Below, piece after piece: positions 10,216-21,148 of a stretch of 64,000 nucleotides of DNA. The position numbers were made by a program, and so were the translations under genes. Below the pieces are notes generated by a model, which saw only the letters and a list, made by a program, of their open reading frames with translations, did no database searches and was not told where the DNA came from. Where the stretch lies: the NCBI RefSeq assembly GCF_000313135.1, contig NW_004457313.1:1392478-1456477 (forward strand), written 5' to 3'. Every line of letters starts with the position of its first letter. The stretch's first letter is position 1. This DNA is from Acanthamoeba castellanii str. Neff (taxonomy: Eukaryota > Discosea > Longamoebia > Acanthamoebidae).

Positions 10216-12272
10216 TTAGGCCTGGTGGACGGTGTCGTGCTGGTGGGAGAAGATGATGCCGTGGTCCTTCTCGAGCTCGCGCAGGATGGGCTCGTAGAGA
10301 TCGGGGGTCGTGGGCACGTGCACGCCAGTCTTGCCCTTGACCTGCTCGGTGGCCACCATGCGCGTGGCCACGGCGAGCGGCAGGCCCACGGTCTTGGCCA
10401 TGGCCGTCCCCGTGTCCGTGCCGTCGCCCTTCACCACAAGGCTGCTCTTCGTCTCCTTGAGCTCGCCTAGTCACGCACACACGTGAGCAATCGCGCTACA
10501 CACACGCGAGCACTTTCACATGCTTCGTACCGTTCTTGTTGGTGTAGACAAAGTGGTGGTACATGACGATCATGTCCTTCTCGCCCTCCTGCAGCGCCCA
10601 CTTCTTCTCGAGGATCTGCTGCAGCACCTGCGCCGGGGTCGCCGACTTGAGCGAGATCTTCTGCTCGCCAAACATGCCCAGCCTACACACCACCGCCCAC
10701 CGCGCATGCGCGTCTCAGTAAGACAGCCCAGTGTTGTGCGCGCGCGGGACTGTAGCGGACTGTACCACTTGATCTTCTGCATCTCGGGCGAGTTGATGTC
10801 GAGGCCGAGGTAGTGCGCGAGCTTGAGCTCCACAGTGTCGTGCGGCCGGTAGGGGAGGAACGAGTTGAGGAAGTCGCGGTAGGTGAGCGAGTCGGCGTTC
10901 TCAATCGTGTAGGTGTCGTCGGTCATGCCCAGCTGCACGAACACATTCCACGCCGAGCAGTAGCCCGGCTTACGCAGCGTTCCTGGCCAACCCAATGCGT
11001 AAGCCAACCAATTCAATCACACCGTGCGTGTGTGCGAGTGTGCGTGCGTGCGTGTGTGCGAGTGTGCGTGTGTGCGTGTGTGCGTGTGTGCGTGTGTGCG
11101 TGTGTGCGTGTGTGCGTGTGTGCGTGTGTGCGTGTGTGCGTGGTAGGTACCGCGGAGGACGGTGGGGCAGTCGGGGATGCCGTAGATGGTGCGGTAGGAG
11201 AGGGAGTCGCGGTTGGGGTAGCCCTCGAAGGTGCCGTGGCCGGGCACGCGGATCTCGTCGGTGCGGCGGAAGAGCTGGTGGTAGGGCACGTACTTGTACT
11301 CGCCCTGCTGGAGGTACTGGCACACGCCCTGGCCCGCCACCACCACGTTGCGCGGGTTCCAGCTGAACTTGTAGCCCCACGGGTTGTCGTCCGATTCGGG
11401 CGCCACGAGGCCGCCCGTGTAGGAGCGAAAGGCCGTGAGCTGGCCGCCGTCGCGCTTGATGGCGTCGATGACCTCCATGGCCGACATGTGGTCGATGCCC
11501 GGGTCGAGCCCGCACTCCATGAGGATCGTCACGCCGGCCCGGCGGGCCTGCTCGTCGAACGGCGCCAGCGCGGCCGAGTACGAGGCCGTCACCATGTGCG
11601 CGCCCTGCTTCACGCACTCGGCCGCCACCACCGGGTGCATGAACGCCGGCAGCAGCGACACCACGACGTCGGCCCGCCGGATCTCCTCCTCGCGCTGCCG
11701 CGTGTCGTTGATGTTGAACCGGAACGCGGTGCCGTCGGGGTGGTCCCGCACCTTGCGCCGCGCCGTGTGCTCGTCCTCGTCGCCCACCTTGACCGCCCAC
11801 CGCTCCCGCGCCGCGTTCTGGAGGAGGTAGTTGATGAGGAAGGACGACGACCGGCCGGCGCCCAGCACCAGGATGCTCTTCTTGGCCGGGTCCTTGTGGC
11901 TCACGATGGCCTCCTTGAGCGTGGCGACACGGTCCTCGGCCGCCTTGAGCTCGGCCTTGAGCGCGCCGATGCCGTCGCCGTCGGGCGAGGTCGCCAGCAG
12001 GCGGCGGCACGGCACCTGCCCGCGGAGTGCGCTGGCGGTGCGGCCAGTGGGGGCAGCGCTGCTGGTGCTCACTCTCGTCAATCTGTACAACAACGGAAGA
12101 AATATAAATAAATAAATAAAGACTATTATGCATTTTAAAAAGTAATCTACGCGCACGACAATGGCAAACTGACAAATAAATAGCCGTGCGAGACCTTCAT
12201 CTTGCAGCATAAAGGCGATTTTTCTTGGAAAAAACGTAAGATGCGGGAGAGGCTGTACCTGCGCATGAACAT
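10216..12272 (-). CDS. LYS9: Saccharopine dehydrogenase (glutamate-forming type), probable mitochondrial form
   Basis: Exons complement 12272-12259, 12082-11151, 10982-10766, 10682-10531 and 10466-10216 give 521 residues. The first exon codes only for MFMR plus two bases; joined to exon 2 it gives a basic Ser/Ala-rich leader like a mitochondrial targeting peptide. A coiled segment is followed by the NAD(P)-binding Rossmann motif SILVLGAGRSSSFLI, the conserved MECGLDPGIDHMSAME, TAFRSYTGGLVAPE and NPWGYKFSWNPRNV, which are typical of saccharopine reductase / AASS C-terminal half. The enzyme interconverts saccharopine with aminoadipate semialdehyde plus glutamate in lysine metabolism; the direction here is not evident. 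Intron 2 is filled with a GT-rich microsatellite. Confidence 0.93.
11031..11142 (+). repeat. GTGTGCGT microsatellite in an intron
   Basis: About 110 bp of near-perfect GTGTGCGT-type repeats, with GTGCGAGTGTGC interruptions at the left end, occupies most of intron 2 of the saccharopine dehydrogenase gene. Translation of either strand gives only repetitive Cys/Val or Thr/His products. Confidence 0.9.
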
Positions 12273-12481
12273 GGCTTGCGTGGTGTCTATGGCTGTGTGC
12301 TGCACGTAGTGGTGCTTCAAGGCCTGGTGTAACACGTGCGCAAGTGAGGGCACGCCTTGACCGTCAAGGGAAGCAGCAGAAAAAATGATAAAAGAAATGA
12401 AAAACAATAACAATTTCTTTTATTATTTCATTACACGAGAAAGGCGAAGCAACATTCGCACATTCACATCGAAATCACAAA

Positions 12482-13072
12482 ATGGTACCTTTGGCCTCTG
12501 CTGATTCGAAGGGCACACATAGCAGTAAAGATAATTCCACCTGCAACTAATTCTTTCTTAATATAATTTTGAGTGCAGGAGGACAATCTCAACGATGTGG
12601 AGGGACAGGTGGGTACCCTCAAGCTGAACCTCGACGGATCCGTTGTTTCGGTAAGCCTTCACTCACTCTCAAAGTAGAATTATCATAATAATCATTCCTG
12701 TCCATGCTCCCATCTGACCGTGTGCCCCCCCCCCCGTTTGAATCAAAGTCGTCGGGTGATCTGGCAGAAGATCCCGACCTGCCGAACATCATTGTGAGCT
12801 TGCTGCAGGACGTGAATGCCATCGTCAAGAACTCCGGCAAGGAGTCGCCCTTCAAGAGGCTCACCGGTATCACCTCCACCTTGCTTCCTCTCGCACGCCC
12901 GCTGAAGCCAACCTTGCACGTCGACTGACGCCTCTTCTCACCTTTCTCTCCTCTCTGTGCTGTGCATCATTCACCTGCTCTTGCTCTCCATGTCTTCACA
13001 GTGGCGTTCTCGCAATCGTCTTTCGTGGTGACCATCGCCAACGGCAAGATCTACGTGGTCAAGAAGAAGTGA
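12482..13072 (+). CDS. LAMTOR4: Ragulator complex subunit LAMTOR4
   Basis: Exons 12482-12484, 12579-12650, 12749-12866 and 13002-13072 give 87 residues, close to human LAMTOR4 (99). The first coding exon is just the ATG, which directly abuts the donor GTACCT. The rest shows VGTLKLNLDGSVVSSSGDL, PFKRLTVAFSQSSFVVTIAN and GKIYVVKKK, matching the LAMTOR4 roadblock-like pattern (SSGDL, PFKRLSVVF, VFVVKR). LAMTOR4 is part of the lysosomal scaffold that anchors Rag GTPases and mTORC1. The gene converges with the SDR gene (stops 150 bp apart). Confidence 0.88.
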
Positions 13073-13222
13073 GTGCGTGGTGCCTGAAGCGGGGAGAGTG
13101 AGAGAGTATTTATCATTGACTACGATGAGCGCGTGGCTAATAAATAATAGGCGTGACTTACTTCACACACATAAGACGACAGAAGACTGTGGCGATGTCG
13201 GCTCATCATCAGCGCATCACCA

Positions 13223-14574
13223 TCAGGTGCGCTTCTTGGCGTGGCCCACGAAGCTCTTCATGCCATAGTAGGAGCCCAAGACTCGCCCCAGCCGATCCAC
13301 GAGCCACGGCGGGACTAACACGCGCAGCAGGAAGACCAACCAGAACTGGTACCGGAGGAGGACCACCTCGTCGCGCATCAGGATCGCCTCCACGACCTTC
13401 CGGGCCACCCAGCCCTGCTTCAGCACCGGGAACAGGATGCGGCTGTACCACGGCACCGTCACCCCCGCGAACATGCCTTCGCGTTCCATGTTGGGCAGTG
13501 TGCGTTGGTGAGACTGAGAGACGAAGGCGACGACGACAACGAGGGAGGAGGAGGGGATGAAGACGATGGCGTACCGGTGTCGATGTGGAAGGGGCAGATG
13601 AGGGTGGTGCAAATGGGGCTTCCTTCGCTCTTGAGTTCCATCCGCAGACACTCGGTGAACCCAAACACTGCGAACTTGCTCGCCGAGTAGTCCGTCAGCT
13701 GCGCGCCACCAAAGATTCCTATCGAGGCAAGGCAGAGGTTAGCATTGCATGTGCGTGTGTGCGTGTGCGATTGTGCGTGTGCGGCGGTACCAAGCACGGA
13801 GCCAATATTGACTATGTGGCCAGACTTGCGCTCCTTCATGGACGGGAGGAAGGCTTTCACGGTCCAGAACGGCGCCAGCGCGTTGACGGCCATCGTCTGT
13901 AGCACCTCGTCATCGGTGGTCTCGAGAATGGGCTTGCCGCTCACCACTCCCGCGTTGTTGATCAGCACGTCCTGCACGCCTCAGCAATGGCCACGTGAGC
14001 CCACATCGCACACCACCACAGACCACCAGGGAATGTGTGCGTGGAGTGTACCGGAGGGCCGACGTCTTTCATGACTTCCTTGGCCACCTCGTAGATGGAG
14101 CGCCTGTTGGTGAGGTCTACGAGGTAGGTGTGCACCCTCTCCTTCAGCTCCTCCTCTGCCCATAAAATGTTTCGGTAAATAAAATGATTTCTTATTTATG
14201 AAGAAATAATAATCTTATTGATCGAGAGCGAAGATGAATGGGGCTAGGAGACTACCAGCACTGCGAAGGGCGTCACCGTCGATGTCCCACAGCACGACGA
14301 TGGCGTCGAGGGCGTGCAGCTGCCGTGCCAGCTGGCGACCCAGCCCGTTGGCCCCACCCGTCACCAGCACCACGCGACCCTTCAGCTGGGTCCTCATCCT
14401 CCAGCGCACGCGCACCCACCGCAGCAGCATCGCCAGCCCCACCAGCGCCAGGCCCACGAGCGCGAGCACCAGCACCAGCTGCACCCACCACCGCGTGGCC
14501 GGCGCCAGCGTGGTGCGCCACCACCGCTCTGCCGTCGTCGCTTGCTGCGCTGCCGTTTTCCAGTCCCAACCCAT
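13223..14574 (-). CDS. Membrane-anchored short-chain dehydrogenase/reductase (SDR16C-like)
   Basis: Five exons (complement 14574-14256, 14155-14052, 13971-13791, 13718-13575, 13476-13223) give 333 residues. An N-terminal hydrophobic helix (LVLVLALVGLALVGLAML) anchors the protein. The NAD(P) motif is TGGANGLGRQLA, followed by NNAG, the catalytic Ser in NIGSVLG and the catalytic YSASK. CPFHIDTGMF resembles the CP..I.TGMF box of retinol / 17-beta-hydroxysteroid dehydrogenases of the SDR16C group. A second hydrophobic segment (FWLVFLLRVLVPPWLV) lies near the C-terminus, so the enzyme probably sits on ER or lipid droplets. The substrate is unknown. Confidence 0.9.
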
Positions 14575-14806
14575 GCCACCTTCACCTATGCAGTGTGTCG
14601 TGTTGTGCTTGTGTCGGTGGCGGGGTGTGGTTGAACTACACTGCGGCTCGAGCTGCTTCGAACTGCTTCCTAGTGGTTGCGTGTGACGTAAGCGGCATTT
14701 TGCGGAGACGCGGGGGCACGTCAGCGAGAGATCGACACAGATCTAGGGTGTAGTGCGTGGTTGTTGGCGACGTGGAGTGAGTTGCCGCCTGCTGCTGCAG
14801 CAAACA

Positions 14807-15770
14807 ATGGCTCCAACAGATGGAGGCAATCGCGACTTTTTGGATGCGCCGTACGCGCGCACGCTGGCGGTGGGGGTGGCCTGGAATTGGTTCTGCACGG
14901 TCTATGGACGAGGCACCTTCGCGCACGTGACCTTCACCCTCCTCTCCATCTTCTCCGTCGGCATACCCCTCGCCATCTTCGGTACGAAGAGATTTAATTC
15001 ATGAAATTTCAAGTGTACAATTAAATCGTTTACATCCACATCACAAGGATGAGGCACTCACTCGCTGTGCCATGTCCAGGATTTATTTTTGATTCATGCT
15101 ACAAGAGGAAGGGACCCCAAGCCAAGTTCTTCTTCTTTGTGCTGTGGCGTGTCGTCTTCCTCATCTTCCTCCAAGGTACCCTATACGCGGCACCCACCTT
15201 TACTGCGCGTACCAATGTGTATCGTGTGCTGTGTGTCGTGTCATGTGTCGTGTCGTGCAGTGGTGCACCTGGAATGCGGGCAGTATCTGCTGCAGAGGGA
15301 CTTGGCCAACGCGCAGGTCTACTGCGATTCGTTCGTGGCACCGCTCGACCAGTACAAGGCCGAGGCGGGCGCCTACCCCGCGCGTCTCTCCGCCCTGCCG
15401 TTCTACGCCGAGCAGCTGAAGGCCGAAGCCAACAAGACTCTCGGTACCACGCTCGTCGCCCAAGTGTTACCTGCAATGTAATGTCATCAGCTGACGGCGG
15501 TCGTGGGCGGTGGCCACAGACGTGCCATGGCTGCTGAAGGAGGCGGTGAAGGAGACCCCCAATGGCGACGACGTGCAGTTCTACTCGGTGGCCAGCGGCG
15601 GGCAGAGCTTCACCTTCCACTTCGCCGACCCGTCCGCCATCGACGGGCAGCAGTACGTCTACGACAGCACCTCTGCCAAATGGAACCTCGTCAATGCCAC
15701 CTCCACCGCTACCACTGCCCCCACCGCCACCAACAAAAAGAAGACCACCGACGCTTCTTCTTCTTCTTAG
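14807..15770 (+). CDS. Small two-helix membrane protein of unknown function
   Basis: Exons 14807-14981, 15080-15175, 15261-15443 and 15520-15770 join in frame to 234 residues. Two hydrophobic helices are visible early (HVTFTLLSIFSVGIPLAIF and KFFFFVLWRVVFLIFL), separated by a short basic Cys-containing loop. They are followed by a soluble region of about 140 residues with an aromatic-rich middle (DDVQFYSVASGGQSFTFHF) and a low-complexity Thr/Ala/Ser tail. I recognise no family. The next gene (Lys-rich protein) is convergent and ends 55 bp away. Confidence 0.65.
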
Positions 15771-15824
15771 CTCCCGCCACAATCATGTTATTCGAGCAAG
15801 CGCACTGCATGTTGTTGAGATGGT

Positions 15825-17348
15825 TCAAGGAAGTCCGACGGCGTATCGACCTTCGACGATGACGTGTCGGAGCGGCGTCGAGGAGCCGGCATCGCCGTCC
15901 AGGACGCCCATGGTCATGACCAGCTGCTGGTACTGCTCGAGCCCTCCTCCGCTGCGGCGTCGCTTGTCGACCAGCCCCTTCTTCTTGCACCAGGCCTTCA
16001 CCCGCTTGCTCTTGGTCTTCGTCGCCGCCGTCGCTACCACGCTCGCCAGCGACCCGCCAGGCGACGGCAGCGACGGCGACGGCGGCAGCGACGTTGCTGA
16101 GTCCGGGGGCTCCGATGATGATGACGGCTCCATGGCGCCGGTCAGGGCGTCCAGGGCCAGGAGCGGTATCGCCGGCACCCTCGCGCCCGACTCGTCGTCC
16201 GCCACCGGCAACCCGCCACAGCCGTCCTCTTCAATGAAGAACGGCGACGCTGCGGCCGGCTCCTCGCTGTCGCCGTCGGCGGTGGCGGTCCGGCGGAGGA
16301 GGCCGCCGAGGCCGACGATGCTGGACTTGCGCGTGGCCCGGTGTTCGACCGTTTCCGTGGCCGAGCGTGAGCGGGTCGGACCACTGCTGGCCGGCGGCAG
16401 CGGCCCGCGTTTGTGTTGCCGGTGGTGGTGGTGGAAGTTGAGGATGAACGAGCGCGCTTTGCCATCGGCGGCGGGCAGTGGGTCAGAGGGTGACCGACTC
16501 TTCAGCACCTTCTTGGCCGAGATCAGGCTCTTGCTCTTCTTCTTCTTCTTTTTCTTCGTTTCCTTCGGTGACACGGCGCTACTGCAGCTGCTGATCCCGC
16601 TCTCGCTACCCTCGCTCGCCGCTCTCGCCGCTCGAGTGCCCTCCCTCTCCCTCTTCTTCTCCTTCTTCTCCTTCTTCTTCTTTTCCTTGGCTTCCTTCTT
16701 ATCTCTTTTCTTCTTCTTCGATGACACCCGCGATGATGTCTCCTCCTCCGCTCCCGATTCCTTGCCCGTAGCCTTGGCCTCGTCCTTCTTCGCCTTCTTC
16801 TCTTTCTTTGTCTTCGTCTTCTTCTTCTTCTTCTTTGTTACCATCTCCTCCTCACCGCTTCTTGAAGAGTGCTTCAATTTTCGCCGCTTCTTCTCCTTCT
16901 TCTTGGCCGACGCGTCCGTCGGTGTGCCGTCGGTCGAAAGGCTCTTCTTGCAGAGCTGCTTGGTCGCCGCCCGCACCTGCACCTTCATACTGCTCCCCGC
17001 TTCGCCCCAGTAGTACATCGCCGTCGAGCGCCTCTTCGACGATCGCAGTCTGCCCGTACTGCCGCCGCTGCCGCCGGAACTCTCCGCCAGAGCCGCCGGG
17101 CTGATGCTCCACGTCGACCCATCATTGGTGTCGTTGCAGCCGCGCTGATGATACAAGCTTGGGCTCGTGCTGGTGCTGGTGGCCGTAGTCTCGATGGCGG
17201 CCGCGGCTGCGAAGGGGGTGGGTGAGACGAGTTGGGGAGGGAGGGGTTTCCTCCGTCGCAGCCGTCGGGTGGGCAAGGGGGGATGACGTTCGGATTCTCC
17301 CAGCTCGCCCAACGCCCAAACACCGCCCGAATGCGTCGATTGTGACAT
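15825..17348 (-). CDS. Lysine-rich low-complexity protein, 507 residues
   Basis: A single long frame with no intron. The N-terminus is Pro/Arg- and Ser/Thr-rich. The centre is a long series of Lys/Glu blocks (MVTKKKKKKTKTKKEKKAKK, REREGTRAARAASEGSES) that look like nucleolar or chromatin-type charged coils. The C-terminal third has an acidic patch (FFIEEDGCGG), a Ser/Pro stretch, and ends KAWCKKKGLVDKRRRSGGGL then EQYQQLVMTMGVLDG. No domain is recognised. The matching plus-strand frame of 483 codons is poly-Phe/Ser and is taken as a shadow. Confidence 0.6.
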   Translation of the reverse strand: MSQSTHSGGVWALGELGESERHPPLPTRRLRRRKPLPPQLVSPTPFAAAAAIETTATSTSTSPSLYHQRGCNDTNDGSTWSISPAALAESSGGSGGSTGRLRSSKRRSTAMYYWGEAGSSMKVQVRAATKQLCKKSLSTDGTPTDASAKKKEKKRRKLKHSSRSGEEEMVTKKKKKKTKTKKEKKAKKDEAKATGKESGAEEETSSRVSSKKKKRDKKEAKEKKKKEKKEKKREREGTRAARAASEGSESGISSCSSAVSPKETKKKKKKKSKSLISAKKVLKSRSPSDPLPAADGKARSFILNFHHHHRQHKRGPLPPASSGPTRSRSATETVEHRATRKSSIVGLGGLLRRTATADGDSEEPAAASPFFIEEDGCGGLPVADDESGARVPAIPLLALDALTGAMEPSSSSEPPDSATSLPPSPSLPSPGGSLASVVATAATKTKSKRVKAWCKKKGLVDKRRRSGGGLEQYQQLVMTMGVLDGDAGSSTPLRHVIVEGRYAVGLP

Positions 17349-17734
17349 GCGAAGGGCTCCGCTTGCGTGGCCGGTTCAGTTCTTCGTGGTGGTTATGGTG
17401 ACGCCGTCTTCGTTCTTTCTCCTGTCCGGCGCTTGAGGCACAAACGTCCTCGGTGAAAGCGCGCGCTGGTGACCCCGGCCCATTGTATCTGCGAAGGCGA
17501 GAAGAGCGCCATCTCACCTCGTGGTTTGGCGCCGTACGGTCTGACCGGTGACATTTCTGCTTTCTTCTTGAGCCAACAAAACAAAGACAGGTCACGTCGG
17601 AATGCCAACCACTTGCCACAAAGAAAAGCTTTTCATTCCATAAATATTTCTTCCCTCCAGTTCTGCTTGCAACACCGCCGCCCAATTGCCAAAAGAGAGC
17701 CTGTGGAGCCAATTCTATCTGGGAGGTGGTGCAC
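17349..17734. other. Intergenic 386 bp, nothing recognised
   Basis: This is the region upstream of the Lys-rich gene and downstream of the ABC transporter stop. Only short ORFs without recognisable similarity are present; no repeat or clear promoter element was seen. Confidence 0.5.
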
Positions 17735-20642
17735 TCAGAGGGCGGGCTCGCTCCTCTCCTTCCCCTTCTCTTCTTCCTCGTCGTCAGTCGATGATACCCC
17801 CGCGCCGCTGGTAGACCCGACGATGTCCAGGTCCTCATCGTCGGCGTCGGTGCGCGCCAACTGGCGAGTGGCCAGCTTGAGATAGTGACCTGACAGCGAT
17901 ACACCACGACCAGTCAATAGTGGGGCTCGGCCACAAGGACCCGGGTAAGCGTGGGTGGTGTGGGTGGGTACCCTTCTTGGCGATGAGGCCCTTGTGGGTG
18001 CCTTGCTCGACGACTTCGCCCTTGCTGAGCACGTAGATGACGTCGGCATTGCGCACCGTGCTGAGACGATGGGCAATGATGAACGACGTTCGGCCCACCA
18101 TCAGCTTGTCCAGCGCCTGCTGCACCAGCGCCTCACTCTCCGTGTCGAGGGCCGAGGTGGCCTCGTCGAGCAGGAGGATCTTGGGGTTCTTGAGCACGGC
18201 CCTCGCGATAGCCACGCGCTGTTGGCGAGGCAAGAGTCAGCCAGAGCTCCTCCCGCAATTAATTGTTGCTCTAACTCTACGCACCTGCTTCTGGCCACCG
18301 CTGAGTGCGATGCCCCTCTCGCCGACCAGAGTGTCATAGCCGTTAGGCAGACCCGTAATGAAGTCGTGTGCGTTGGCTGGTGGGGAGGGGCACTGGTTAG
18401 AGCACTGCGGTGCGGCGAGAACGGAGGTGGTACATACCGGCTCTGGCGGCATCCACGACCTCGGCGTCGGTGGCGTCCATCTTGCCGTACATGATGTTCT
18501 CCTTGATCGATCCGCTGAACAGGATGGGCTCCTGCGACACGATGGCGACCTGGCGGTGGTACCACTTGGGGTCGAGCTCCCGGAGGTCCACGCCGTCGAT
18601 CAGCACCTGACCGCCTTCCGGGTCGTAGAAGCGCTCGACCAACGCGAAGATCGTCGACTTGCCGCTGCCCGATTCGCCCACCTAAGATAAAACAGGCCAA
18701 TAGGATTACATTGGAAGTTCGTCGGACATAGAACGGTGCCGGGCATAAAACGGTGGTGGTAGGTACCAGAGCGACTGTCTGGCCGGGCTTGACGGAGAGC
18801 GAGAGGTCGTTGAGGACGAGGGCATCGCGAGTGGGGTACTTGAAGCGCAGCTTACTGAGGTCGACCTGGCCGTTGATCCGGTCGAGCCTCCTGCCGCCCT
18901 TGTTCGGAATCTCGGGCGTCCGCTCCACGATCTCCGCGATCATGGCAAACGACGCCTTCGTCTTGAACACCTGCGCCATAGTCGTACATCTCCCGAATCA
19001 ACGACCGAGCCAACAATCGGGCATGGGACAGCAGGACCGAAGGAGTGGCGTGTACCTCGGGCAGCTGGTTGAGGGCCTGAGAGATACCGATGACGGCGAA
19101 GAGCATCATGCCGAACACGGAGATGACCTCGCCGAGAGTGATCTTGCCGTCCTCGACCTGGAAGGCGCCGTAGAAGAAGGCCAAAGCAGCTGCCGCCCAG
19201 ATGCTGGTACGTACGTACCACACAATGGGAGTTGGAAGAAGAGCTGACGTCAGCATCGCATTCCAGGCCGCAACGATAATCACAAGCGTCAAGAAGGGAA
19301 TCAACGCACCAGGCGGTCACCAAGCCGAGACTGAGACCCTGCGCGCCGGCCTTGGCGTAGCCGACGTTGAGGATGCTCTGCAGCGCCTTCTCGAATCGGG
19401 TGACCTCCTTCTCCTCGGCGGCAAAGGAGCGCACAGTCCTGAAGTTGGTGATGACCTGCCCATCGGTGATGTTAGAGAGCAGCGCACGCGGTGGTGTCAC
19501 CACCCACGAGATCACTGTGGAATTTGGGGGGGGGGAGGAAGGGACTGAGCGCGAACCTCTTCAGCGACGGCGACTGCGTGCGCCGAGCTGTCGGAGGCCT
19601 TTTTGGTGAAGGTGACAGTGAGCTTGCCCTGGATGGCAATGGCGACGCCCATCAGGGGCGCGGTACCGAGCATTACCAACGTCTGCACGACGAGAATATT
19701 AGTCTCTGTGGCAACTCGGTGCCTTGAGGGGAGAAAGGGGCGGACAAAGAGCGCACCATGCTCCACGAGTAGTAGAACGCGAACGTGAGACCGCCGACGC
19801 ACTGGCAGATGGAGGTGAAGAGCATGCCGATCTTCTCGCTGAACAGACCGCGCACTGTTGTGCTGTCCTCCGAGAGACGCGTGATGAGGGTACCTGGTGA
19901 CGTGACCCCGCCAACCACATTAGATCGTGTGCGGTGGTGCGACGACAAGGCGGGCGTTAGGGGGGGGGAGTACTCACCAGTCTTGGTTTGATCGAACCAG
20001 CCCACCTCCTGCATGGTGATGGCCTCGAACAGCTCGAGGCGGATACGGGCCGAGACGCGCTCGCCCACGTAGAGGAACGTGGCGTTGCTCAACCAGGCCG
20101 AGATACCGCCGACCACGGCAATACCGAAGAAGTAGTAGCTCGTCTTCCTGATCTCGTCGGGCAGGTCCGGGTCGTTGGCGTAGTCGACCAGCTTGCCGAA
20201 GAAGTAGTAGAACGCCAGCGGCGTCGCGCCCAGGCCCGCCGAGGCCACCATGCCCACCAGCAGGACGAAGTACTCGTACCTACAATTGGTGATCATAGTT
20301 ACCGAGTAAGAGGACACGTAATTGTCAGTCCATAAAAGGAAATAGAATTCTAGGAATACTAAAAAATATGCCCCAATTATTTAATAGCCGAAAAAGATAA
20401 TTATTATCTTATGGGGAAGAGAAAAGAGAGGAGGAAGAGGAGGAAGAGGATGGCGGGGTCGCGTACCAGAGCACGTTGGAGAAGAAGTAATACTTGCGCC
20501 GCTTTGGGGCGGCGGCAAAGTGACCGTCGTAGCCCGGCAGGCGCTCCACGTCCACTCCCTTGACGCTGGCCTTTCCGGGTTTGCCCTCCCCGCCACTGCT
20601 GCCGCCCGTCCCGTTGAGCAACGGGCTCTTCTCCTCGCTCAT
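17735..20642 (-). CDS. ABCB-family half-transporter
   Basis: Eleven exons (complement 20642-20467, 20279-19978, 19893-19757, 19682-19557, 19455-19310, 19203-19056, 18970-18767, 18681-18438, 18376-18285, 18218-17972, 17889-17735) close in frame to 658 residues. One membrane domain with about six helices ([52 protein letters not shown]) precedes one nucleotide-binding domain. Visible are Walker [11 protein letters not shown]-loop [10 protein letters not shown], signature LSGGQKQ, Walker [13 protein letters not shown] and H-loop IIAHRLSTV. The layout (TMD-NBD) fits ABCB8/9/10 or TAP-like half-transporters working as dimers; the substrate is unknown. The C-terminal tail is acidic. Confidence 0.93.
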
Positions 20643-21148
20643 CGTTGAAGTTCAGTTGAGTCCCCTTGGTTGCTGCTGTGCGCGGAGTAGTCAGTCACTG
20701 CCTGCGTCCCGCAAGTTCCTCTGTTCTCCTGGCACACACCGAAAAGTTGCGCACTTCTGTTTCGTGGGACCGCAGGTGGTGAGCTTTTGTGCCAACATTC
20801 TGTGGTCAACTATTATGGGTCTGCTTCCGTGAATTTGAAGGATCAAGGATTCGGCCGGATTTCTTAGAACGGGTGGGCTGTCCACGAAGGCGTTGGGCTC
20901 TCCGCGAGTTCGTTTCTCACTCACTGTGGAACTGCGGCCTTGGGTGGCCTCTTCACCTTGGGGCGAGGGCCTTGCACGTGCCCAACTCTGCATATATATC
21001 TTATACGTTCCTCGTTGGTTCTCGCCTGCGGAAACCGCAGCGATGCCAACTTACTTTTTCCTCGAAATAAAACCAGAGCCGAAAAGCAAACAAAAGATTT
21101 ATCATTTAAAAGTTAATCAACATTTTGCTTGTTGGGCCTGCGCAGCGG
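20643..21148. other. Divergent promoter region between ABC transporter and BTB gene
   Basis: 506 bp separate the two start codons. A TATATATCTTATACG stretch near 20991-21005 is the only TATA-like element noticed. No gene seen. Confidence 0.4.

Noticed and set aside
10813..12111. 432-codon plus-strand frame
   Set aside because: It is exactly antisense to the saccharopine dehydrogenase exons and passes through the GTGTGCGT repeat; its product is Val/Arg/His low complexity without motifs.
15562..17013. 483-codon plus-strand frame rich in Phe and Ser
   Set aside because: It is the shadow of the Lys-rich minus-strand gene (AAG codons read as CTT/TTC).
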